Assembly: GCA_037576195.1 (NCBI GenBank)
Contig: CM075101.1
Location: 42,160,001 to 42,224,000, forward strand
Length of the DNA: 64,000 nucleotides
Source of the DNA: Phytoseiulus persimilis
Lineage: Eukaryota; Arthropoda; Arachnida; Mesostigmata; Phytoseiidae
Reading direction: 5' to 3'
In this document: positions 1 through 11,300 of the stretch, one piece after another
Layout: each line of letters begins with the position of its first letter
Position numbering within the stretch: the stretch's first letter is position 1
Notes under the pieces: generated by a model
What the model was told of the DNA's origin: nothing
The model's input: only the letters and a program-made list of their open reading frames with translations
The model's database searches: none
Made by a program: the position numbers and the translations under genes

Positions 1-1894
1 GAGGATTTGTCTATCCTTGAACACCAGAGGCGTCAAGTTCTGAGGAGCCCAGTAAAAGCCCGGATTTAAACCTTCTCGACCATGAGCCGGAAGAGCTAGA
101 GCGGCGTGGAAGCTCGAGAAGTTTCTTGAACAACGAAAATTAGCTCAACGCTCCCTAACAACTATGAGTTGGTAACTAACGGAGGGTCTCGAAAGTAGTT
201 TCATTCCTGTCGAATTGATTTGAGCTGCCGACTCCAGCCCATTACTGGAGCTAGGAATTTCAGGCATTCGTCATTTTCCACCACCTGTCTATCCATTCAG
301 GAAGATGGATAAATGAGGCTATGATGGCTCAGTTCATAAGTTCTCGTGGCAATAATGCATGATTCATCTACTCATGCAGCCATGGATGGATGGATGATTA
401 CTAAAGAATAGGCCCCGAAAGTTTGCGCATTTTCTCGTAACCATCCGCTGATTGCAAACGATCGATCTCATGCAAATGAAGGTTTATCTCGAAAAAATGC
501 GTCAGGCCCTATATGGATAAGTTATACTTCCAAGTTATACTCATCACGGTGCATTTTCCCATTTTGCGCGTGCGAGCGGAACCTGAGTATGAGATTCGAT
601 CGCTCCTCGGAAGGCGAACCTCGAAGCTCCTCAGCGCCGCTCCTTTGCAGGTCCTTCTCTTGGATGCCGAAGAAACAATGTCGAAGTACTAGGATATTTG
701 ACCTCACTGAATGAGCTCGGTCTCTGCTTCAGTTAGTCATGCCAAGCCAAGGCAGGAGTCCGATTCGAGCATCCGTGGCAGAGTTCAGGTGCCCTCATCT
801 TCCGATCGTTTTCTCTTAACTTCAGACTGAGAAAGCGGATTACGTGGTTTTGAGGAGACAAAAGTGCCTTCGAGTGTCAGTCGTTTTTCAATGAAAGCCA
901 AATCCTCACAGAGGCATAGACGGACGCAGTTGTGCTCTGAGAAGCATTGTGCTTCCAATCGGCTGGTTCCGATTAGGGTGGCTTCACTGAGTAGGGAAAA
1001 CACGTACAGACTTTAGGTGATGACACAGAGCAAGCGGACGTAAGTGATTTCGAAGGTACTCTATTCACACTCAAGATCATTCGCTCAGCATGATCAGACT
1101 TCTCTCGAACGATTCTTCGGGAAAGCAAGCTATATTAGACGGTTGCCTGCTAACTCCTCAAGGTGCTTGACATGCGCACTACGCCACCTCGACCGACCCC
1201 AGCAACGCGTTGTGATCAGTGGCGCAGCCAGAAGTTTCCTTCGGGAGGGGCTGAATTATTTTCCTTCCGCCTACCTCCCACGCGTACTCTAAAACCCAAA
1301 AGAAACTTTTCTCTTATCTTCTACCGAGCCATTGATAGAGAAGCTATGAAATCCATCCATCTATGGAGCCCGATGAGAACGATAGGATCGCCTTGTCAAC
1401 AACAACAATAGAGGAGAGCTCACTCTATGGTCTCCATCGATCGTCTCTACCATACTACAGGCACCTCTCCCCTCTTCATATGGTCAGCATCGTCCCTAAA
1501 ACTATCTTCGGCGTATCGGAACATTTTGTCAATTTTCTGTGAAGCAGTTTTCACTATACTGATCGAAAATTTTGACCGAAATCAAGGAATATCGTCGCAG
1601 CTCGAAGAATGTCTTCGGCTTTCTCCAGAATGTCCTTCGTTGGTTTCGCTGCATGTCCATTGTTTCGACATTGAAGCGCTCCATCGAGCTAGTACGGAGC
1701 TCGTGTTGTGGTTTTCACCACAGTGCAACGAAATCGACTTTGGATCTTTCATTCTGAAGCCCTCCTCGTGGATTGCGTATAATCTCCTCGAATCTGACAC
1801 AGAACTGCTTCGTGTCTCGTAGACGGTCCTCCACGCGCTTGTAGACACTCGAAGACGGTCTTTTGGTTGCTTGTAGGCAGTCTAGTAGACACAC
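1..1894. other. Unassigned stretch without a recognisable gene
   Basis: Only short open frames occur on both strands and none resembles a family I know. No convincing splice-site pair joined to a coding frame was found. The single item that stands out is a hAT-like terminal motif at 1217, listed separately. Confidence 0.5.
1217..1231 (+). mobile_element. Solitary hAT-like terminal motif
   Basis: CAGTGGCGCAGCCAG matches the terminal-inverted-repeat type seen on the complete element at 15762-16397, and is followed by a G-rich stretch as there. No matching inverted partner or 8-bp duplication of the flank was found nearby, so this is probably a truncated or decayed copy. Chance similarity cannot be excluded. 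Confidence 0.3.
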
Positions 1895-2150
1895 GTGGAC
1901 GCCAAATCACCTCCTCAGACCCAGAAGAGTGCAGACAGATCGATCTTGGAATCACTCTCATAGACTCCGAAGAGCATGGTCAGATCGATCCCGGAATCAC
2001 CTTCTCACACCCGGAGATCGATCGATCGCGAAATCAGCTCCCTAGACTCCGGAAAGTGTGGTCAGATCGACCCCGGAATCCCCTCCTCAGGCTCCGGAAA
2101 GCATCGACAGAGCGAGTCCGGGAAATCAAACAAAGTGACAGGCGAAGCGG
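1895..2150 (+). repeat. Degenerate relic of the 45-bp minisatellite with tail
   Basis: Four to five diverged monomers are spaced about 45 bp apart and share a core such as GTCAGATCGACCCCGGAATC, followed by CTCC and a GGAAAG element. They end in a version of the tail module also found at the ends of the main arrays (a GACAG element, then GCGGATTATAT and AAGATAT). Divergence is much higher than in the main array, so this looks like an old dispersed copy lying upstream of kinase copy A. Confidence 0.65.
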
Positions 2151-2736
2151 ATTATATGTAGTGAAGATATTGCTCGGTTTCCAAAGGCTAGAGATCCAAC
2201 ATTCGTTTCGGAAGCGCGATTGAGATAGTACGAGCTCGGAATTTCTGGGGGGGGGGGGGCACGTGAAATTCAATGATCTTTCGATTTGAGTGGTTCACCT
2301 TGTGATGATGGGTGGTGGAAAATGGGGGGAGAGACGCTGGCGGGGGACGCTGACAGAAGCGCGCAGAATCGAATCCGGGAACATTCGCAAGCGAAGGCGG
2401 CTTACATACGATTCCCGTTGGCTTCTCCAAGGGGTATCGCATCACAGTCTGGATGCGGAGTTCAGGTTGATGATTCATCTTGATAGTGATGCTGTCGTAG
2501 AGTATGGCGGCCGACGCATCTGTGCACAATTTCACACAATGACGCAGAATGGGAACCATCCCTAGCATTATCATCAGATACGAAAGGGCTCGGTGCCTCG
2601 GATCTCAGGTCGACAAGAAATATTCCGAAAAAACTTCTTGATGGTGAACTTCTTCTCATCCACCAGACTCTGGCTCATAAGAGTCGGAAGTCCAGCAAGC
2701 ATCCCACTAGCGGATAGGATTTGTGGTCGAGAGTCA

Positions 2737-4076
2737 ATGCCCGAGGACGGCGAAGTTACCGGCATCGGAGCATCTTTCCGAACAGTGGAGCATTCCTACA
2801 CCAGATCTGCGGACTTTGAGGAAATAAGCGATTTCGACCCCACGCCCGTAGAAGAACAGACTCTGATTCGCGATGGTCTAGAGTGGTCTGTTGTCATCGC
2901 TCAAACACCGAAGAAGATATCGAAATGTAAGTTCTGTTTTCGCGTTGGTGAAGAGATTGGCAAGGGCACATTCGGTCTGGTGAGACAGATAGTTACGCCA
3001 GATGGCGAATGCTACGCTATGAAGCAACTCGAGTACGATCCCAGGTACACAAATCGCGAGGTTTCCATCATCCGCGCACTCGAGCATCCGAACTGCGTTC
3101 GACTGTTGTACTACTATGTTGAGAGAGACCGGCAAAAAGTCAGACATGACAGTGAAGCTCATCATGGAACTGTTTCCCACATCCTTGTCGATGTTACTGC
3201 TCCGTTATCGTCACAACAAAGGCAGAGAGTTATCTCTCTTCCACATCCGTCTGTATATTTGTATCAGCTGCTGCGCGGAGTCGCCTACCTCCACCTGGAA
3301 GGAATCGCACACAGGTAATCTTTGTTCCCTCTCCCGCCCTCTCCGGAGCAGAATAATAGCATCGTGGAACATCTTTGATGAGATGATGATAGGCAAATCG
3401 AAAGGAAATCATTCGATTTCTCGCTCCTCAGGGACATTAAGCCCCAGAATATTCTCATCAAAGAATCAACCGCACAGCTGAAAATCTGCGACTTCGGCTC
3501 GGCGAAGATTCTGAAAGAGAGTGAGCCAAACGTATCCTACATCTGCTCGCGGTTCTATCGAGCCCCGAGCTCATCCTCGAAAACGTGTTTTACGACTCTT
3601 CGATCGATACATGGGCTGTGGGCTGTGTGTTCGCGGAACTCTTTCTTCTGAGACCGTTATTCGTCGGGGACACGAGCCTCGATCAGTTCAGTGAGATCAT
3701 CCAGATCCTCGGGACACCGACTGCCGGACAAGTAGAGAAGCTTCATCCCAAATTTCCGAAAGACATCAGGAGGCGAGATCCGATACGACTGCAGGATCAT
3801 TTGAAACGGTCATGTCCCCGATCTGTTTGTGTGCTCGAGAAACTTCTTCAATATGTCCCAGACGAACGCATTCGATGTTGGGACGCTTTGGCCGAACCCT
3901 ATTTCGATGAGATCAGACGGCCTGATTTGAAACTACCAAAAGGACGCAGTTTGCCACCTGTTTTCGACTTCTCGGATCGAGAACTTGATCAGAATCCCGT
4001 TCTGAATCAACGTCTAATACCGAGGGCGGCGGAGGTAGCCAAGCATCGGAGCTCATTGAGCACTCGAGTTCTGTGA
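2737..4076 (+). pseudogene. GSK-3/Shaggy-type Ser/Thr kinase, copy A, frameshifted
   Basis: Glycogen synthase kinase-3 class (CMGC) kinase, normally a cytosolic kinase of Wnt and insulin signalling. The likely start is the ATG at 2737, because homology with copy B extends through it. In order: glycine loop IGKGTFGLV; catalytic lysine in YAMKQL; a GSK-3-like NREVSIIRALEHPNCVRL stretch; then an intron at 3315-3431 (117 nt, phase 2) splitting HR from DIKPQN; DFGSAK; the activation segment [16 protein letters not shown] with the GSK-3 tyrosine; and a C-terminal lobe ending RRPDLKLPKGR-SLPPVFDF. Three frame changes break it: one extra A near 3134-3138 (copy B keeps frame here), a compensating change near 3229-3260, and a missing base near 3566 in the RAPELI region. 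Catalytic residues are otherwise intact. The intron shows this is not a retrocopy. Sequencing error is the alternative to decay, but intact frames in other genes argue against it. Confidence 0.85.
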
Positions 4077-4083
4077 AAACGAC

Positions 4084-4166
4084 GCGCATAAGAGACCCCA
4101 GAAAAAAATATCCTTACTCTATATAATCGGCTCGCTCTGTCAGTTTGTCCGCACTCCTTCTGGAAT
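4084..4166 (-). repeat. Tail module of the minisatellite, inverted copy
   Basis: Read on the minus strand this contains GTGCGGACAAACTGACAG, then GAGCCGATTATATA and GTAAGGATAT. The same order of words follows the main array at 15650-15755 and, degraded, the relic at 2120-2165. It forms the outer boundary of the inverted array next to the stop codon of kinase copy A. Confidence 0.65.
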
Positions 4167-5345
4167 ACATGAGGGTGATTCCGGGGCCAATCTGACAATA
4201 CTCTTCTGGGTTTGGGCGGTAGATTCCGGGACCAAATTGAGAATACTCTCCTGGGTTCGGGCGGGTGATTCCGGGACCAATCTGAGCATACTTTCCCGAG
4301 TCCGGGAGGGTTGATTCCGGGTCCAATCTGACAATACTTTTCCGAGTCTGGGAGGGGTGATTCCGGGACCAATCTGAGCATACTTTTCCGAGTCTTGGAG
4401 GGGTAATTCCGGGACCAATTCGAGAATACTCTCCTGGGTTTGGGCGGATGATTCCGGGACCAATCTGACAATACTTTTCTGAGTCTGGGAGGGGTGCTTC
4501 CGGGACCAATTTGAGAATACTCTCCTGGGTTTGGCGGGTGATTCCGGGACCAATCTGAGCATACTTTCCCGAGTCTGGGAGGGGTGATTCCGGGACCAAT
4601 CTGAGCATACTTTTCCGAGTCTTGGAGGGGTAATTCCGGGACCAATTTGAGAATACTCTTCTGGGTTTGGGCGGATGATTCCGGGACCGATCTGACAATA
4701 CTTTTCCGAGTCTGGGAGGGGTGCTTCCGGGACCAATTTGAGAATACTCTCCTGGGTTCGGGCCATGATTCCGGGACCAATCTGACAATACTTTTCCGAG
4801 TCTGGGAGGGGTGCTTCCGTGACCAATTTGAGAATACTCTTCTGGGTTTCTTTGTTTTCCGGCTGAACCTCTCAGCCAGCCCTCAGGAGTGTCCCGGGAT
4901 CACCTTTCGGTTTTGCTTCAGTAACACTCCCTATCGCCTCGCGAATCCCATTGCGGGCGGTGGGCTTGGGTCTTGAGATGGTTCAGATTCAATTCTGATA
5001 TAAATCAAATCCTCTTTTTACCACATGAGAAATTTGTTGTCCCGGCCGGGGATCGAACCCACGATTGCTAGCTTAGCGTTGCACCCAGGGCGTTGGTTTA
5101 TGCCACACGGCCAACGAGCCGGATACTCTTCTGGGTTTGGGCGGATGATTCCGGGACCAATCTGAGCATACTTCTCCGAGTCTGGGGGGTGCTTCCGGGA
5201 CCAATTTGAGCATACTTTCCGAGTCTGGGAGGGGTGCTTCCGGGACCAATCTGAGCATACTTTCCCGAGTCTGGGAGGGGTGCTTCCGGGACCAATTTGA
5301 GAATACTCTTCCGAGTCTGGAGGGGTGATTCCGGAACCCATCTGG
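4167..5345 (-). repeat. 45-bp minisatellite, inverted array (about 20 units)
   Basis: Monomers of about 45 bp run in minus orientation. On the minus strand each reads roughly GGAATCACCCCTCCCAGACT, then a CGGAAAAGTATGCTCAG word, then ATTGGTCCC. A second subtype carries CCCGCCCAAACCCAGAAGAG in place of the CTCCCAGACTC part. The array is interrupted by a SINE at 4850-5122. It faces the plus-oriented main array across an unrelated spacer of about 45 bp, giving a large inverted repeat. Confidence 0.9.
4850..5122 (-). mobile_element. Full-length tRNA-derived SINE in the minisatellite
   Basis: A 273-bp insertion flanked by a perfect 16-bp direct duplication, ATACTCTTCTGGGTTT, at 4834-4849 and 5123-5138. 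On the minus strand the 5' head is tRNA-like: an A-box-like TGGCCGTGTGG (5103-5113) and a B box GGTTCGATCC around 5050-5060. An AT-rich joint follows, then a unique body (GACCCAAGCCCACCGCCCGC and onwards) and a short A-rich end (AAAACAAAGAAA). Two 5'-truncated relatives lie at 55420-55545 and 63112-63303. Because the host is a tandem repeat, the duplication word also recurs naturally, but the junctions are exact. Confidence 0.85.
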
Positions 5346-5389
5346 GTCCCGGAACTTCTCAAGTCTGCGGGAATGGGGCGCAGGGGTCC

Positions 5390-8300
5390 CGGAATCACCC
5401 CTCCCGCATTCAGAAACGCATTGTCAGATTGGTCCCGGAATCACCCCTCCCAGACTCGAGAAAGTATTGTGAGACTGGTCCCGGAAGCACCCCCCCCCCC
5501 CAGACTCGAAAAAGTATTGTGAGATTGGTCCCGGAATCACCCCTCCCAGACACGGAGAAGTATGCTCAGATTGGTCCCGGAATCATCCCTCCCAGATGCA
5601 GATAAGTATTGTCAGATTGGTCCCGGAATCACCCCTCCCAGACTCGGGAAAGTATGCTCAGATTGGTCCGAATAACCCGCCCAAACCCAGAAGAGTATTC
5701 TCAAATTGGTCCCGGAATCACCCCTCCCAGACTCGGGAAAGTATGCTCAGACTGGTCCCGGAATAACCGACAAAAACCCAGAAGAATATTCTCGAATTGG
5801 TCCCGGAATCACCCCTCACAGACTCGGAGAAGTATGCTCAGATTGGTCCCGGAATCACCCGCCCAAACCTAGAAGAGTATGCTCAGATTGGTCCCGCAAG
5901 CACCCCTCCCAGACTCGGGAAAGTATGGTCGAATTGGTCCCGGAAGCGCCCCTCTCAGACTCGGAAAAGTATTGTCAGATTGGTCCCCGAATCATCCGCC
6001 CAAACCCAGAAGAGTATTCTCAAATTGGTCCCGGAAGCACCCCTCCAGAGTTGGAAAGTGATGCTCAGATTGACCCCGGAATCACCCCTCCAGATTTGGA
6101 AAGTAATGCTCGGATTGACCCCGGAATCACCCCTCCAGAGTTGGAAAGTAATGCTCAGGTTGACCCCGGAAATCACCCCTCCAGAGTTGGAAAGTGATGC
6201 TCAGATTGACCCCGGAATCACCCCTCCAGAGTTGGGAAGTAATGCTCAGATTGGCCCGGAATCACCCCTCCAGAGTTGGAAAGTAATGCTCAGATTGACC
6301 CCGGAATCACCCCTCCCAGAGTTGGAAGTAATGCTCAGATTGGTCTCGGAATCACCCCTCCAGAGTTGGAAAGTAATGCTCAGATTGACCCCGGAATCAC
6401 CCCTCCGGAGTTGGGAAGTAATGCTCAGATTGGCCCGGAATCACCCCTCCAGAGTTGGAGAGTGATGCTCAGATTGACCCCGGAATCACCCTCCAGAGTT
6501 GGAAAGTGATGCTCAGATTGACCCCGAATCACCCCTCCAGAGTTGGAAAGTAATGCTCAGATTGACCCCGGAATCACCCCCCTCCAGAGTTGGAAAGTAA
6601 TGCTCAGATTGACCCCGGAATCACCCCTCCAGAGTTGGGAAGTAATGCTCAGATTGGTCTCGGAATCACCCTCCAGAGTTAAAGTGATGCTCAGATTGAT
6701 TCCGGAATCACCCCTCCAGAGTTGGAAAGTAATGCTCAGATTGACCCCGGAATCACCCCTCCAGAGTTGGAAAGTAATGCTCAGATTGGTCCCGGAATCA
6801 CCCCTCCAGAGTTGGAAAGTAATGCTCAGATTGACCCCGGAATCACCCCTCCAGAGTTGGGAAGTAATGCTCAGATTGGTCTCGGAATCACCCCTCCAGA
6901 GTTGGAAAGTAATGCTCAGATTGACCCCGGAATCACCCCTCCAGAGTTGGAAAGTGATGCTCAGATTGGTCCCCGGAATCACCCCTCCAGAGTTGGGAAG
7001 TAATGCTCAGATTGACCCGGAATCACCCCTCCAGAGTTGGAAAGTAATGCTCAGATTGACCCGGAATCCCCCTCCAGAGTTGGAAAGTAATGCTCAGATT
7101 GACCCCGAATCACCCCTCCAGAGTTGGGAAGTAATGCTCAGATTGGTCTCGGAATCACCCCTCCAGAGTTGGAAAGTAATGCTCAGATTGGTTGACCGGA
7201 ATCAATCACCCCCCAGAGTTGGAAAGTAATGCTCAGATTGACCCCGAATCACCCCTCCAGAGTTGGAAAGTAATGCTCAGATTGGTCCGGAATCACCCCT
7301 CCAGAGTTGGAAAGTAATGCTCAGATTGACCCCGGAATCACCCCTCCAGAGTTGGAAAGTAATGCTCAGATTGACCCCGGAATCACCCCTCCAGAGTTGG
7401 AAAGTAATGCTCAGATTGACCCCGGAATCACCCCTCCAGAGTTGGAAAGTAATGCTCAGATTGACCCCGGAATCACCCCTCCAGAGTTGGAAAGTAATGC
7501 TCAGATTGACCCCGGAATCCCGGAATCACCCCTCCAGAGTTGGAAAGTAATGCTCAGATTGACCCGGAATCACCCCTCCAGAGTTGGAAAGTGATGCTCA
7601 GATTGGTCCCCGGAATCATCACCCCTCCAGAGTTGGAAGTAATGCTCAGATTGGTCCCCGAATCACCCCTCCAGAGTTGGAAAGTAATGCTCAGATTGGT
7701 CCCGGAATCACCCCTCCAGAGTTGGAAAGTATGCTCAGATTGGTCCCCGGAATCACCCCTCCAGAGTTGGAAAGTAATGCTCAGATTGGTCTCGGAATCA
7801 CCCCTCCAGAGTTGGAAAGTAATGCTCAGATTGACCCCGGAATCACCCCTCCAGAGTTGGAAAGTAATGCTCATTGACCCGGAATCACCCCTCCAGAGTT
7901 GGAAGTAATGCTCAGATTGGTCCCGGAATCACCCCTCCAGAGTTGGAAAGTAATGCTCAGATTGGTCCCCGGAATCACCCCTCCAGAGTTGGAAAGTAAT
8001 GCTCAGATTGGTCCCGGAATCACCCCTCCAGAGTTGGAAAGTAATGCTCAGATTGGTCCCGGAATCACCCCTCCAGAGTTGGAAAGTGATGCTCAGATTG
8101 GTCTCGGAATCACCCCTCCAGAGTTGGAAAGTAATGCTCAGATTGGTCCCCGGAATCACCCCTCCAGAGTTGGAAAGTAATGCTCAGATTGGTCCCGGAA
8201 TCACCCCTCCAGAGTTGGAAAGTAATGTCAGATTGGTCCGGAATCACCCTCCAGAGTTGGAAAGTAATGCTCAGATTGACCCCGGAATCACCCCTCCAGA

Positions 8301-11300
8301 GTTGGAAAGTAATGCTCAGATTGGTCCCGGAATCACCCCTCCAGAGTTGGAAAGTAATGCTCAGATTGGTCTCCCGGAATCACCCCTCCAGAGTTGGGAA
8401 GTAATGCTCAGATTGGTCCGGAATCACCCCTCCAGAGTTGGGAAGTAATGCTCAGATTGGTCTCGGAATCACCCCTCCAGAGTTGGAAAGTAATGCTCAG
8501 ATTGGTCTCGGAATCACCCCTCCAGAGTTGGAAGTAATGCTCAGATTGACCCCGGAATCACCCCTCCAGAGTTGGAAAGTAATGCTCAGATTGACCCCGG
8601 AATCACCCCTCCAGAGTTGGAAAGATGCTCAGATTGGTCTCGGAATCACCCCTCCAGAGTTGGAAAGTAATGCTCAGATTGACCCGGAATCACCCCTCCA
8701 GAGTTGGAAAGTAATGCTCAGATTGGTCCCGGAATACCCCTCCAGAGTTGGAAAGTAATGCTCAGATTGGTCCGGAATCACCCCTCCAGAGTTGGAAAGT
8801 AATGCTCAGATTGGTCTCGGAATCACCCCTCCAGAGTTGGAAAGTAATGCTCAGATTGGTCCCGGAATCACCCCTCCAGAGTTGGAAAGTATGCTCAGAT
8901 TGGTCCGGAATCACCCCTCCAGAGTTGGAAAGTAATGCTCAGATTGCTCAGATTGGTCCGGAATCACCCCTCCAGAGTTGGGAAGTATGCTCAGATTGGT
9001 CTCGGAATCACCCCTCCAGAGAGTGGGAAAGTAATGCTCAGATTGACCCCGGAATCACCCCTCCAGAGTTGGAAAGTAATGCTCAGATTGGTCCGGAATC
9101 ACCCCTCCAGAGTTGGAAAGTAATGCTCAGATTGGTCTCGGAATCACCCCTCCAGAGTTGGAAAGTAATGCTCAGATTGACCCCGGAATCACCCCTCCAG
9201 AGTTGGAAAGTAATGCTCAGATTGGTCTCGGAAACCCCCTCCAGAGTTGGAAAGTAATGCTCAGATTGGTCCGGAATCACCCCTCCAGAGTTGGAAAGTA
9301 ATGCTCAGATTGGTCCCCGGAATCACCCCTCCAGAGTTGGAAAGTGATGCTCAGATTGGTCTCGGAATCACCCCTCCAGAGTTGGAAAGTAATGCTCAGA
9401 TTGACCTCGGAATCACCCCTCCAGAGTTGGAAAGTAATGCTCAGATTGGTCCCGGAATCACCCCTCCAGAGTTGGAAGTAATGCTCAGATTGGTCCCGGA
9501 ATCACCCCTCCAGAGTTGGAAGTAATGCTCAGATTGGTCTCGGAATCACCCCTCCAGAGTTGGGAAGTAATGCTCAGATTGGTCCGGAATCACCCCTCCA
9601 GAGTTGGGAAGTAATGCTCAGATTGGTCCGGAATCACCCCTCCAGAGTTGGGAAAGTATGCTCAGATTGGTCTCGGAATCACCCCTCCAGAGTTGGAAAG
9701 TAATGCTCAGATTGGTCCGGAATCACCCCTCCAAGTTGGAAAAATGAATGCTCAGATTGGTCTCGGAATCACCCCTCCAGAGTTGGAAAGTAATGCTCAG
9801 ATTGGTCCCGGAATCACCCCTCCAGAGTTGGAAAGTAATGCTCAGATTGGTCTCGGAATCACCCCTCCAGAGTTGGAAAGTAATGCTCAGATTGACCCCG
9901 GAATCACCCCTCCAGAGTTGGAAAGTAATGCTCAGATTGGTCCCGGAATCACCCCTCCAGAGTTGGAAGTAATGCTCAGATTGGTCTCGGAATCACCCCT
10001 CCAGAGTTGGAAAGTAATGCTCAGATTGGTCCCGGAATCACCCCTCCAGAGTTGGGAAGTAATGCTCAGATTGGTCCCGGAAATCACCCCTCCAGAGTTG
10101 GAAAGTAATGCTCAGATTGGTCTCGGAATCACCCCTCCAGAGTTGGAAAGTAATGCTCAGATTGGTCCCGGAATCACCCCTCCAGAGTTGGGAAGTAATG
10201 CTCAGATTGGTCCGGAATCACCCCTCCAGAGTTGGAAAGTAATGCTCAGATGGTCTCGGAATCACCCCTCCAGAGTTGGAAAGTAATGCTCAGATTGACC
10301 CCGGAATCACCCCTCCAGAGTTTGGAAAGTAATGCTCAGATTGGTCCGGAATCACCCCTCCAGAGTTGGAAAGTAATGCTCAGATTGGTCCCGGAATCAC
10401 CCCTCCAGAGTTGGAAAGTAATGCTCAGATTGGTCTCGGAATCACCCCTCCAGAGTTGGGAAGTAATGCTCAGATTGGTCCCGGAATCACCCCTCCAGAG
10501 TTGGAAAGTAATGCTCAGATTGGTCCCCGGAATCACCCCTCCAGAGTTGGAAAATAATGCTCATTGGTCTCGGAATCACCCCTCCAGAGTTGGAAAGTAA
10601 TGCTCAGATTGACCCGGAATCACCCCTCCAGAGTTGGAAGTAATGCTCAGATTGGTCCCGGAATCACCCCTCCAGAGTTGGAAAATAATGCTCAGATTGG
10701 TCTCGGAATCACCCCTCCAGAGTTGGAAAGTAATGCTCAGATTGACCCGGAATCATCACCCCTCCAGAGTTGGAAAGTAATGCTCAGATTGGTCCGGAAT
10801 CACCCCTCCAGAGTTGGAAAGTAATGCTCAGATTGGTCCCGGAATCACCCCTCCAGAGTTGGAAAGTAATGCTCAGATTGGTCCCGGAATCACCCCTCCA
10901 GAGTTGGGAAGTAATGCTCAGATTGGTCCCGGAATCCCCCCAGAGTTGGAAGTAATGCTCAGATTGGTCCCGGAATCACCCCTCCAGGAATCACCCCTCC
11001 CCCTCCAGAGTTGGAAAGTAATGCTCAGATTGGTCCCGGAATCACCCCTCCAGAGTTGGAAAGTGTATGCTCAGATTGGTCCCGGAATCACCCCTCCAGA
11101 GTTGGAAAGTAATGCTCAGATTGGTCCCGGAATCACCCCTCCAGAGTTGGAAAGTAATGCTCAGATTGGTCCCGGAATCACCCCTCCAGAGTTGGGAAGT
11201 AATGCTCAGATTGGTCCGGAATCACCCCTCCAGAGTTGGGAAAGTAATGCTCAGATTGGTCCGGAATCACCCTCCAGAGTTGGAAGTAATGCTCAGATTG

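Noticed and set aside
721..780. tRNA-like stretch near 750 (word GATTCGAGC)
   Set aside because: No cloverleaf can be drawn: the B box is imperfect and no matching acceptor stem or A box is present.
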